Source of the DNA: PSRI01 sp041484195
GTDB taxonomy: Bacteria; Bacteroidota; Bacteroidia; Chitinophagales; Chitinophagaceae
Length of the DNA stretch: 64,000 nucleotides
Direction of reading: 5' to 3'
NCBI GenBank assembly: GCA_041484195.1
Contig: JBGPHC010000012.1
Coordinates: 1 to 64,000 of the forward strand
This document shows, one piece after another, positions 9,876 through 19,064 of the stretch. Made by a program: the position numbers and the translations under genes. The notes below the pieces were generated by a model that ran no database searches, was not told the DNA's origin, and worked only from the letters and a program-made list of their open reading frames with translations. Numbering within the stretch: the stretch's first letter is position 1; the number at the start of each line of letters is the position of its first letter.

Positions 9876-12566
9876 TTAAAAATCAATCACCACATTTATA
9901 TCCTCGCTTTTTTGTAGTTGCACCTCTTTAAAACTGACAGCGATTTTCTTTTCCTGAAATTTATAGGTGCATGCCAATTCACCCGCGCGCGTATATACCC
10001 TCACTTTTTTGGGCTGCAACAACGGCTCTATGATTATTTGTGACAGATTCAATACACCATACTTTACTGCTATTCTGTTCGTTTGTGCCGCACCGGTTTT
10101 TTTTTGCACGATATTGCCCCATGCTTCTGCCGATGTGAAAAAACTTTCAAAATTTTCACGCTGAACTTTGGGTGCAAACCCAATGATCTTTTGAGGGCCG
10201 TTATAATAGAAATCCTCCAATGCAATCAATACCCCCCAGGAAGCCAATGCTCTTGCATAATGATCGCCACATTCTATTTCATTCCATGGGTTATGTTTTT
10301 CGGGGCTATACCGTTCATGAATTCCCTTAACGATTGAAACAGCTTCATCAATCATGCCTTCGTAGATCATGTTGGTGGCAACCTGGTATTCTATGCCTGT
10401 CCAAACTTCATCGCGGTAGCGTACCCCATTTTGCCCCATATGGGCACTCCTTGGCCAGGTACAGATCAGCAGCCCCGCTTCTCCAGAATTTGCATAGGTT
10501 CTTTCGGGCGGGTGTATTTTGTTTTGAGCCGCAACATCAGGCGCCCAATTGTATTTCCATATTGACCATAATGCTGTCTTTACATTTTCATGGGGATAGA
10601 TATATCCCAGCCCGTTGAGATGCGCCCAGGTTTGGCCGAAAAGCTGATCGCTCAAACAGCCTGTTGCATACTGGAAATTCGGGTGCTCTTTACTATCTAC
10701 CTGTTATATGAAGTATTCGCCGTTCCAAAGTCTCTTCAAAGTATTTTGCTCACCTGCTTCGAATATGTTGCGGCACTGATTTGAAAAAGCGGTATCTCCC
10801 ATGATTATGGCCATTTGCATTGCCGCTTTCAATGAGGCAAGATAAAGGGAACCTGTGTACGTATTGGCGCCATAAAAAGCGATGTCGTAGGTATTCGCCT
10901 GTCTTTTTTCGATCAAACCGTCTTTGTTTTCATCTTCGCCGATGATGAACTGCGTGGCCCGTTTTATTTTATCCCAGTTGCGCAAAAGAAATAAATCGTC
11001 ATTTGAATTGAGATATTCACGATATGCTTTTAAGATGGCCCCGGCATGTCCATCAATCATGATACCACCCCAGCCGTTGCGTGCCAATATGCTTCCGTTG
11101 GCCTGGAACGACGTTTCAAAATCCGTTTTCTCCCTGATATTTCTTTCCAATTCCGGAAATAAACGGGCCAGTGCCTGTTCGTAATTCCATACGTGGGTAC
11201 AGGTACCTATACAGGAACCTACTCCTTCCCAGGCCCAGAACTTGTTGGTGGCCCACCATTGGCAGGTTTCTGTAGCAAGTGTTGAAACAGGCATCATTAA
11301 CCGTTGTATTAACCAATATGGCAGGCTATTATTTTTATAATAGGTATCATGAAACAGATGTGTTTCTCTTGAAAGTCGCGGCAATTCTTTTTGCAGCCAA
11401 AAAGCCACGTCCAGTGCACTGCCAAACCAGTTGGCATACATGTTTCCCAAAACAGGTGCGTTGAAAGCAATGGATTGATTCCAGTTTTCGGGAGCGATAA
11501 CATTTGTTACATCGCCATTGTTATAATAAGCGGGCCTGTTGGGAAAATACCAGCTAAGCAGGAATGTAATGTCTTTTGTTTCGCCGGGCTTTAGAGCAAT
11601 AATTGCACCGGTTGAGCCTACAAGTTTATCGCCTGTTTTTTTCTTTGAATCTTTTTCCCGCCATGTATCCTTCAGCCCGGTAAAATTCGCATCGGCAATG
11701 GCATTGTTTGATAACACACTCAATGCAAGGTTACCAAAACAAGGATGTGCCTTCAGTAGATATTTTTCTTTGGCGAGTGATGTTGGATTGAATTGATCCA
11801 GGTCCATCACAACAGATGTGATGCCCTTTCTCTTCACAATCCTGTTCCTGCTGTATGCATTGATTTCATTCGCTATTTCAAGGCAAACCAAATTTTGCAG
11901 CCATCCGTTCACAGCAGCAACGAGTGGTTTGGCAGATGTGTTGGTAATGGTGAATTTGAAAACTGTTGCAGGCGTTGCCGATTCTCTCGCATTTAATGGA
12001 ATAAACGGGGAGAATACTTCCGCATTGACTGCAACGGGTAATGACGTTGATGTTGAAGCATAATTAATTTTGGCAATAGGATATTCGCCAATAAAAGAGA
12101 TATTATCAAAATCGTTTTGATCAAGGCGCATGGTGAGCTGTGAATGATCCTGTCTAACAGTTATAAAAAATCCCTGGTCAATATAGGAAGCGGGCCTGAA
12201 TGTTTGGTAACCTACTTTCCATGGGCCAAGCGCCGTTGAAAAATTCTTCACAGCATCGCCTCCATATCCTGTATTATAAGCATCGTTGGCAATCCACCAA
12301 TTGGCCAGCGTGCCGTCTCCGCGAACGTATAATTGTCCGGCAGCAATACCACCACATGGCATCCCAATGGTAAATAATTCAGCACCTTTATAAATTTTTC
12401 TCTCTTTGCCCCAGCATTCCCGTTTCCATTGGGCCGACAGATTTTTATTTACCGGAACATGATGAGAGCTATCTAAAACAGGTTGCGCATAGAGAGGGAA
12501 ACGAATTGTTGCAGATAACGCAACAACCAATGCCAATTTGATCAGTCGGCCCAAACAACAACGCAT
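9876..12566 (-). pseudogene. GH116 beta-glycosidase gene interrupted by one in-frame TAA
   Basis: The reading frame is continuous from 12566 (or 12641) to 9876 except for a single TAA at 10704-10706, between EYFI and QVDSKEHPNFQYATG. Both flanks match the GH116 (GBA2-like) C-terminal barrel, so no shift or deletion is involved. The expected nucleophile (FWAWEG, codon at 11226-11228) and acid/base (ANTYDIAFYG, codon at 10884-10886) lie before the stop. About 275 barrel residues follow it. I prefer the ATG at 12566 because it starts a signal peptide (MRCCLGRLIKLALVVALSA). GH116 members are beta-glucosidases, beta-xylosidases or glucosylceramidases. It may be a fresh nonsense mutation, a sequencing error, or readthrough. 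Confidence 0.85.
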
Positions 12567-12735
12567 GGCTGCAGGCACAAGGCCGCCAACAGGCAAGCCA
12601 TTGGTGTTTACGTGAGCCATATAAAATACACAATAGATCATTGTTCAAATGATTGGACAAAAGTAATTGCCGGTTGCATTTGCATTACTATGCAGGTAAA
12701 ATTTTTTTGAAATCAGTTATTCGGTAAGATGAAAT

Positions 12736-13443
12736 TTATAAAATGCCATATTTATTAAACGCATCTGTACTTGACATGCCATTCTCTATTTCTTCGCGCA
12801 CGAGTTTTTCGCCTCTTGCTTTTTCGAGTGCACGCAATATCACTTCTGTTTCCAATTCTTTAGGTAGTATAAGTACACCGTCCATATCTCCGAATACAAT
12901 ATCACCGGGATGTACCCTTACACCTTCTATTTCTATGGAGCACCTGTAATCAATCACCTGTGTTCTTACGCATGAATCCTGCGAATACCTGCCCCTGCTG
13001 AAAACCTGCCAGTTTTGTTCCAATACCTTTGGTGTATCGCGGTAATACCCATTTATCACTGCACCGTTCGCGCCTCTTTTTCTGGCTGTTGCTGTTAATA
13101 TTTCGCCCCAATAGGCGCATCGCATCATTCCACCGCTGGCGATATAAATCTCTCCCGGCTCCAGTTGATCCAGCGCTTCGGTTAATTTGCCGAAAGGTTT
13201 TTTCTGCGGGCCAAATACATCCGCCATCAGCACGGGCATTGCACGGCCAATTACTATATCCGTCAATCTTAAAGGCTTGATAGGTTGCGGCAGGAACTGA
13301 TGATAACATTTTAGTTCATCAAGGATATCTCCCACAACCGGAGTGTACAACTCTGTTCTAAACAGCTCAAAAAGTTCAGTATCATTTTTCCACGACGGAG
13401 AAGGTTTGCCGTTACTGTAATTTAATAGGGGTGATTTTTTCAT
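12736..13443 (-). CDS. RraA/HMG-aldolase family protein
   Basis: The 235-aa product has the RraA-like fold signature: VIGRAMPVLMAD, the glycine-rich GGMMRCAYWGEILTATARKRGANGAVINGYYRDT stretch (about residues 105-140), and GDIVFGDMDGVLILP near residue 180. The family contains metal-dependent 4-hydroxy-4-methyl-2-oxoglutarate/oxaloacetate aldolases as well as the RNase E regulator RraA. In a catabolic cluster the aldolase or lyase role is the likelier one. It is cytosolic. It lies at the end of a tight block with cupin, SDR, CoA transferase and enoyl-CoA hydratase genes, which suggests it cleaves a keto-acid intermediate. Confidence 0.78.
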   Translation of the reverse strand: MKKSPLLNYSNGKPSPSWKNDTELFELFRTELYTPVVGDILDELKCYHQFLPQPIKPLRLTDIVIGRAMPVLMADVFGPQKKPFGKLTEALDQLEPGEIYIASGGMMRCAYWGEILTATARKRGANGAVINGYYRDTPKVLEQNWQVFSRGRYSQDSCVRTQVIDYRCSIEIEGVRVHPGDIVFGDMDGVLILPKELETEVILRALEKARGEKLVREEIENGMSSTDAFNKYGIL

Positions 13444-13489
13444 TATATTTTAAGTCTTTATGGAAATAATGGTTAAGGGATATCTAAAA

Positions 13490-13924
13490 TTATTCCTGCC
13501 TTTCAATTAATTCCTTTATCTGTGCATTTAACCGTTTTTGCTGCTCCACCGTCAACTTCCTGAATTCATAATCGCCCAGGTGTGTATTGTCTCTTTCAAC
13601 AATAAACAATTCCGCATCCTCCCCCATTGCTATGTTGTGCCAGTGAAAAACAGGTATATTATAAGCAATGCCTGTATCCATCCTAATGCATTCAAACCTG
13701 AAATCGTTGTTCTCTTCCATAGCCGCAATCAATACAGCCGTTCCTTTCAAGAGTATAAACACTTCATCCGTCTTTAAATGCACATCCATTTTTTCAATGC
13801 CGTACAGATCCTGGTCCCTCATATAATTCAACTGCGCCACCTGCCATCCTTCGCGGATCAAAAAAGGATGATAGCCCTGTTCGCCGCACCTGTATGTTTC
13901 TATACCATTTTTTTTCATTGGCAT
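13490..13924 (-). CDS. Small cupin-like protein
   Basis: The 144-aa protein shows a single beta-barrel pattern with EVFILLKGTAVLIAA around residue 55 and NIPVFHWHNIAMGEDAELFI around residues 92-111, as in cupins of the ureidoglycolate-lyase/sugar-isomerase type. The HWHN segment could supply metal-binding histidines. It has no signal peptide. It starts 2 bp from the SDR stop, so the two are translationally adjacent. A role as an isomerase or lyase in the same pathway is inferred only from the neighbourhood. Confidence 0.6.
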   Translation of the reverse strand: MPMKKNGIETYRCGEQGYHPFLIREGWQVAQLNYMRDQDLYGIEKMDVHLKTDEVFILLKGTAVLIAAMEENNDFRFECIRMDTGIAYNIPVFHWHNIAMGEDAELFIVERDNTHLGDYEFRKLTVEQQKRLNAQIKELIERQE

Positions 13925-13926
13925 TT

Positions 13927-14721
13927 TTAATCTTTGCTGCGCGAATCGTACGGTACGGTACTTTCCTTATACGCACCATCTATATAGATTTCTGTTCCTG
14001 TTATGTAGGATGCCTTATCGCTGGCAAGAAAGGCGCAGGTCCAAGCCACTTCATCAACATTGCCAATCCTTCCCAAAGGGATCCATTGATTGAACTTTTC
14101 CCTGCCAAAATCATTAATATCTTTCCTGTTCATATCTGTTTCTATAGCTCCCGGCGATACGGCCAGTACACGTATATTATGTTCTCCCAATTCCAGGGCA
14201 AGGCATTTAGCCATCATATTCATGCCTGCTTTACTGCAACAATAGTGTATCAATCCTTTTCTAGCCACTTTGTCGTGTATGGAAGAGATATTGATTATGA
14301 CACCACTCTTTTTATTGATCATTCTCCTGCCTGCTTCCTGTGCGCATATAAAGCTGCCACGCAGGTTTACGTTAAAGACACGATCCCATTCGCTGATGTT
14401 CAAGCGCACTGCATGGTCAACTGATTCGCAGCCTGCATTGTTTACAAGCACATCAATACCCTGCATTGTCTTATCCATATATTCAAACATCTTTATAATT
14501 GCATTTTGATCCGCAATGTCTGCCAGGAATGAAAAAGCGTTTATACCAAATTCAATTCTCAATACTTCAGCAAGTGCCTTAGCTTTTTCATCATTGTGGA
14601 GGTAGTTGATCATGATATTTGCCCCACAGGCTGCCATCGCCCTGCATATAGCTTCTCCAATGCCCTGCGCTCCGCCAGTGACCAACACATTTTTATTTTT
14701 CAGGTCGATTGTATTGTACAT
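13927..14721 (-). CDS. Short-chain dehydrogenase/reductase
   Basis: This 264-aa classical SDR has the TGxxxGxG cofactor motif (VTGGAQGIGEAI), NNAG, the catalytic Ser in INISSIHD and the YxxxK motif as YCCSKAG. It most resembles 3-oxoacyl-ACP reductase/glucose-1-dehydrogenase-like SDRs, which oxidise or reduce a secondary alcohol. The substrate is not readable. It is 6 bp downstream of the CaiB-type CoA transferase gene on the same strand and 2 bp upstream of the cupin, so operon membership is very likely. Confidence 0.88.
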   Translation of the reverse strand: MYNTIDLKNKNVLVTGGAQGIGEAICRAMAACGANIMINYLHNDEKAKALAEVLRIEFGINAFSFLADIADQNAIIKMFEYMDKTMQGIDVLVNNAGCESVDHAVRLNISEWDRVFNVNLRGSFICAQEAGRRMINKKSGVIINISSIHDKVARKGLIHYCCSKAGMNMMAKCLALELGEHNIRVLAVSPGAIETDMNRKDINDFGREKFNQWIPLGRIGNVDEVAWTCAFLASDKASYITGTEIYIDGAYKESTVPYDSRSKD

Positions 14722-14727
14722 ATATTC

Positions 14728-15942
14728 TTATGCATTCGTTACGGATTTGTTGTCCAGGAATTCGTTGATATCGGCATCGCTATAGTCACAAAACTGTTTC
14801 ATTATTTCACGGGTATGTTCTCCCAACAATGGTGCTGGACGATAAATCTGCTGCGGCGTTTCGCTGAATTCAACCGTGAAACCGGTAGTTGACAGCTTAC
14901 CTACTGTTGGATGATCATATTGTTGTATCATTTTATTGTGCAGCACCTGCGGATCTCTCACCATCTCTTCAAAAGAATTTACCTGCGAGCACCAAATATC
15001 TTCTGCCAATAATACCGTGAGCCAGTCCTTAGTGAGTCTGGTTTTAAAAACTACATTGAAATCTTCCCATATCTCATCCCGGTTCTCCATTATATTATTC
15101 GATTCATATTTTTCCGAATCATATTTTTCAACACCCATGATGCCGGCCAGCTTCCGGACAGAGTTCATTCCAATTGCGATGTAACCATCCTGTGTTTCAT
15201 ATAACCCATAGGGAGCCCCGAGCCAGGGGTTGGGAATTGCATGTGCGCTTCTTTCAGGATTGCTTCCTTTTAACAGGAAAGCAGTGATCTCCTGTATATG
15301 AAAGGCAATTACAGAGTTGAGCAGGCAGGCATCGATGCGTTGGCCAATACCGGATTGTTCGCGGTAATACAATGCTGCCAGCAGGGATTGAACGATGAAT
15401 AAACTTGTGAGTAAATCAGCCTGCCCCACGGCCGTAACAACCGGTATATCATTTTTCTTTCCGTTCAGGAAAATACCCCCCGCCAGCGATTGCGCCAGCA
15501 AATCCTGCCCCGGCCTGTCAACATAAGGTCCTGATGCACCATACCCCGAACTGCCGCAATAGATAATGCGTGGATTCAATGCTTTCAACGCTTCGTAACC
15601 TATGCCCAACCTGTCCATTACACCCGGCCTGAAATTTTCAACAACAATATCTGCCCGGATGATAATTCTCTTTGCTATATCAATTCCCTTTCCTGTCTTA
15701 AGATCGAGAACAATGCTTCGCTTATTCCTGTTAAATGATAAAAAGGAAATACTTTCTCCTTTCGGGTACATATTGCCGTAAGCATAGTGTCGCATCCAGT
15801 CGCCCTTGGGTGGTTCAATTTTTATAATATCCGCGCCCATGTCACCCAGCATCTGGGTGGCCCATGGCCCCTGCGCCAATTGGGTGAAATCAGCTACAAT
15901 TACTCCTTTCAACGGGCCTGCCTGGTTCTGCCGGTTCATCAT
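14728..15942 (-). CDS. CaiB/BaiF family (type III) CoA transferase
   Basis: The 404-aa protein begins with the family's DFTQLAQGPWATQMLGDMG and continues with ADIIKIEPP, a type III CoA-transferase hallmark. The catalytic aspartate is expected in RPGQDLLAQSLAG near residue 148. These enzymes move CoA between an acyl-CoA and a carboxylic acid, activating the acid for beta-oxidation-type chemistry. Together with the enoyl-CoA hydratase and SDR genes it suggests a CoA-thioester route. It is cytosolic and lies 12 bp after the M24 peptidase gene. Confidence 0.88.
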   Translation of the reverse strand: MMNRQNQAGPLKGVIVADFTQLAQGPWATQMLGDMGADIIKIEPPKGDWMRHYAYGNMYPKGESISFLSFNRNKRSIVLDLKTGKGIDIAKRIIIRADIVVENFRPGVMDRLGIGYEALKALNPRIIYCGSSGYGASGPYVDRPGQDLLAQSLAGGIFLNGKKNDIPVVTAVGQADLLTSLFIVQSLLAALYYREQSGIGQRIDACLLNSVIAFHIQEITAFLLKGSNPERSAHAIPNPWLGAPYGLYETQDGYIAIGMNSVRKLAGIMGVEKYDSEKYESNNIMENRDEIWEDFNVVFKTRLTKDWLTVLLAEDIWCSQVNSFEEMVRDPQVLHNKMIQQYDHPTVGKLSTTGFTVEFSETPQQIYRPAPLLGEHTREIMKQFCDYSDADINEFLDNKSVTNA

Positions 15943-15954
15943 TATTTTCCTGTT

Positions 15955-17121
15955 TTACCTTGTATATTTTCCATAAGCTGAAAGCAATTCAATTCCATTG
16001 GCAGTAACCAATACATTGTCCTCGATTCTTACACCACCGCCAACTTCTTTTCCATAGATACCCGGTTCTATTGTCAATACCATTCCTTCTTCCAATACCG
16101 CCATTGAATGCGGCGATAATACAGGGCCGGGGTCATGATACCTGAACCCCACCTGGTGCCCGAGTGCATGGTTGTACAGATGCGCCCAACCGGCAGCTGC
16201 AATATGCTGTCTTGCCGCCAAATCCACTTCAGCCATTAGAACACCCGGCCGCATAACGGCAATTGCCTTTTCCTGCGCCGTTGCTACTGTGTCAAACAAC
16301 TTTTCATGCAAGCACGTTGGATTGCCTGATGATATAGTCCGGGTAATATCTGCCCAATAGCCATTTACACAAATACCAATTTCCATCAACACCAATTCAC
16401 CTTGCTTTATTTCTTTTCCCGAAGTACGGTTATAGCGACCGGCATCGCAGGTATTTTGTCCCGATTGTATCATTGCCCAGGCACGGGCAAATTCAACGCC
16501 TGTTGTTCCTGTGGTTTGTTGAACAGCGGCTTCCACTTCTGCTGCAACCTCTTTTTCGCCTATACCAGGCCGCACGCATTCATAAAATTTTTCAACTGCC
16601 TTAGCGGCAACCCGGTGCGCAATCTTTAATCCGGCTATATCTTCTTTTGTTTTGTAATCATATAGTTTCAGCAATTGCTGTGTTATGTCGGCATATCCGC
16701 CATTGCCTATCTTTTCAAGACAACAAATCAATGAAGCCGGCAATGGAGGTTGTTCGCCGCACATACGGCATGGCGCGGTTCCTCCAATATGCCTGATAAA
16801 CGAAACAGCCTTGTGCTGAACTGCATCCTTTATCAATTGCTGTCTTATTTTTTCGAATAATACCTGCCACGGATCTGCACAATCCAATATCCCCCACGGA
16901 TATGTTTCAACAACAATATCCTTCGGTAAAATATCCTGTGGCTCAGCCTCCGGAACATATAAAACCGGAGTTCCATTGAGAGTAACCACCAAAAAAGACA
17001 ATCCCCAGCAAGGCAGGTACCCCAAAAGCATTACCAGTTCATCCGGCCTCCAGAAAACAACTGCGCCTAACTTATTTATTTCAATAAGCCGATCAAGCAT
17101 TGATTTCCGGGATTGAATCAT
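15955..17121 (-). CDS. M24 (Xaa-Pro aminopeptidase/creatinase-like) family protein
   Basis: The 388-aa product has the two-domain layout of prolidase and creatinase. The C-terminal pita-bread domain shows LMEIGICVNGYWADITRT, NHALGHQVGFRYHDPG, LTIEPGIYG and VRIEDNVLV. The usual first metal-ligand Asp (VDxG) is replaced by Glu (MEIG), while the second Asp, the His and the two Glu positions remain. It could be a dinuclear peptidase with altered metal use or a metal-free creatinase-type amidinohydrolase. Its place inside a CoA-ester gene block makes a non-peptidase hydrolase plausible. Confidence 0.75.
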   Translation of the reverse strand: MIQSRKSMLDRLIEINKLGAVVFWRPDELVMLLGYLPCWGLSFLVVTLNGTPVLYVPEAEPQDILPKDIVVETYPWGILDCADPWQVLFEKIRQQLIKDAVQHKAVSFIRHIGGTAPCRMCGEQPPLPASLICCLEKIGNGGYADITQQLLKLYDYKTKEDIAGLKIAHRVAAKAVEKFYECVRPGIGEKEVAAEVEAAVQQTTGTTGVEFARAWAMIQSGQNTCDAGRYNRTSGKEIKQGELVLMEIGICVNGYWADITRTISSGNPTCLHEKLFDTVATAQEKAIAVMRPGVLMAEVDLAARQHIAAAGWAHLYNHALGHQVGFRYHDPGPVLSPHSMAVLEEGMVLTIEPGIYGKEVGGGVRIEDNVLVTANGIELLSAYGKYTR

Positions 17122-17131
17122 ATTAAATACC

Positions 17132-17899
17132 TCACTTGTTTTTTTCTATAAAAGCCTTGATCAACTGTTGCGATTCCTGTCCGTAAAAAAGTTTCAATAC
17201 TGATTCTCCTTCCAGTTTTATTTGTTCAGAAAATGCTTTTTCCATTTCGTCTGGCCTGAACATTCTCTTTAATACCGCCATTGAAGCAGCCGATCTTCTT
17301 CTTAATTTGTCTGCGAGCTGCATGGTGTATTCCATCACCGCGCCCTCATCGGTTACTTTGTGAACCACGCCCCAATGGTGCATTTCTGCCGCGGTATAGG
17401 GTTGTCCCAACATAAGTACTTCTTTCAACCGGTTCAAACCAATTTTCCTGTATAGCCTGTAAGTACCGCCGCCTCCGGGAATGAGGCCCAGGCGTATTTC
17501 CGGTAAACCGATAGATGCTTTTTCGCCCGCAACAATAAAATCGCAGGCCAGGGCAATTTCAAAACCGCCGCCCAGTGCGTAACCATTCACTGCGGCAATA
17601 AAAGGGATATCCGCTTCCTCTATCAAACGATACAATCGCCTTCCCTTTTGTACAAAGCTGTTAAACTGTTCCGGTGTTTGCAAAGCATATTCTTTTATAT
17701 CTGCCCCGGCCATGAATGCACTTCCTTTACCAGTTATAACGCCCAACCTTATTTGCTTATCCGCCGTAATGATTTCCAGCGCATCAATAATTTCGTCCAT
17801 CATTTCCCGGTTCATGGCATTCAACTGGTCCGGCCTGTTGAATGTCAAAAGGGCTATCCCTCCGTTAAGGGTTAACTCAATATGATTGTACTTTCGCAT
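17132..17899 (-). CDS. Enoyl-CoA hydratase/isomerase family protein
   Basis: The 255-aa crotonase shows AFMAGADIKEY and the oxyanion-hole segment AVNGYALGGGFEIALACDF. It keeps both catalytic glutamates (GGGFE and LPEIRLGLIPGGGGT), so a true hydratase is likely, adding water to a 2-enoyl-CoA. Its start overlaps the end of the upstream solute-binding-like gene by 23 bp, which suggests translational coupling. It is cytosolic and part of the compact catabolic block. Confidence 0.9.
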   Translation of the reverse strand: MRKYNHIELTLNGGIALLTFNRPDQLNAMNREMMDEIIDALEIITADKQIRLGVITGKGSAFMAGADIKEYALQTPEQFNSFVQKGRRLYRLIEEADIPFIAAVNGYALGGGFEIALACDFIVAGEKASIGLPEIRLGLIPGGGGTYRLYRKIGLNRLKEVLMLGQPYTAAEMHHWGVVHKVTDEGAVMEYTMQLADKLRRRSAASMAVLKRMFRPDEMEKAFSEQIKLEGESVLKLFYGQESQQLIKAFIEKNK

Positions 17900-19037
17900 T
17901 TACAATTCTTTGATACATAGAATTGAGCTTATTGATTGTTTGGGTTGCCGCAATATTGTTGGCAATACTTTCATGAATAAAATCCGCCGCTTTTTCCTGG
18001 AAAACATTAAAATGATTATCCCGTGGCCTCACATAGGCATTGCGCATTGTATCCATTGTATTTGCAAAAAATCCGGAGCATTTTTCATTGTTATTTCTAT
18101 CGACCCATGCTGCGCGGTGCGCCGGTTGTCCCTGCTCTGCGAAATACAAGCCCTTTTGAATTTCCGGTGAAAGCGCAAACTGAACAAATGCCAGGCATGC
18201 ATCCAGTTGGATAGTTGATGATGAAATGGCAATACCAGCTCCGCCCAATAAGGTTGAATGCCTGCTGTTCTTATACAATGGCGCATTACAAAAATGAACA
18301 ATGCTCTTTCTCCATCCCTTGCGGGAATAATTCGTATAACCGAATGTGAAAGGCGCATAAACGATATCGTCGTGAGTAGCCATATGCTCAAGCACCTGGA
18401 TTGGATTCATTTGTAAAGAATCCTTGTAAAGGAATCTCTTCCAGGAAGCAAGCTGTTCCAATGCCCACGTTCCGCTTTCCGTATCAATGCAATTGCCGGA
18501 AAAGAATTGCCCATCGGAATGCAATGCGCAGAGTGAAAGAAAAACGCACCATATATCTGTGGGGCATAGAGGAACTGCGATTGTTTTTCCCGCAGGCAGC
18601 GCCGAAGCGGCATATTCCAAATCTCTTACATCAAGCGGCGGTTCCCAGTCAATGGACTTGGCAATGTCTTTCTTCCAGGCAGCAACCTGCGCAGCGGCAT
18701 CTATGGGCAGCGCCCTGCAATGGCCCGCATACCAATAACTTTCAAAGCAGGGGCCCACAGTTTCCTCCTTTTGCAATTGTATGAATGAAACAGGCAGATG
18801 CTCATCAAGTGCAATCAACGATTGATTGGCTTCTGCACTACCCACATAAGGATGATCAATAATCAGGAGATCGTAAGAATTTGCCAGCACTTCAATAGGT
18901 TGATCGCCGAATTGCTGTAGTGATCTTATATCCCATTTAACTTCTGTTCCTTTCTGCCTGAACCATTCAGAAGCTATCGCAGCCAATGGCTGGTAGCCCC
19001 GCGCATGGTTCCATGTAATTCCTTTAATTGCCGGCAT
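17877..19037 (-). CDS. Periplasmic-binding-protein-like protein without a signal peptide
   Basis: The 386-aa sequence resembles family 1 extracellular solute-binding proteins of sugar ABC transporters: a DLLIIDHPYVGSAE early segment, GGAGIAISSSTIQLDACLAFVQFALSPEIQKG near residue 260, and a helical tail. It lacks any signal peptide or lipobox. Only 27 bp separate its ATG from the previous gene's stop, so no upstream leader can be hidden there. No ABC permease or ATPase is nearby. It may therefore be a cytosolic ligand-binding or enzyme-derived protein. It overlaps the enoyl-CoA hydratase gene. Confidence 0.65.
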   Translation of the reverse strand: MPAIKGITWNHARGYQPLAAIASEWFRQKGTEVKWDIRSLQQFGDQPIEVLANSYDLLIIDHPYVGSAEANQSLIALDEHLPVSFIQLQKEETVGPCFESYWYAGHCRALPIDAAAQVAAWKKDIAKSIDWEPPLDVRDLEYAASALPAGKTIAVPLCPTDIWCVFLSLCALHSDGQFFSGNCIDTESGTWALEQLASWKRFLYKDSLQMNPIQVLEHMATHDDIVYAPFTFGYTNYSRKGWRKSIVHFCNAPLYKNSRHSTLLGGAGIAISSSTIQLDACLAFVQFALSPEIQKGLYFAEQGQPAHRAAWVDRNNNEKCSGFFANTMDTMRNAYVRPRDNHFNVFQEKAADFIHESIANNIAATQTINKLNSMYQRIVNAKVQSY

Positions 19038-19064
19038 ATAGGTGGAAGTTTAAAATATTTTTAC

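Noticed and set aside
10704..10706. Genome-wide reassignment of TAA as a sense codon
   Set aside because: Many intact genes here end at TAA with no conserved sequence after it, for example the AraC gene at 30061-30063, so TAA is a normal stop.
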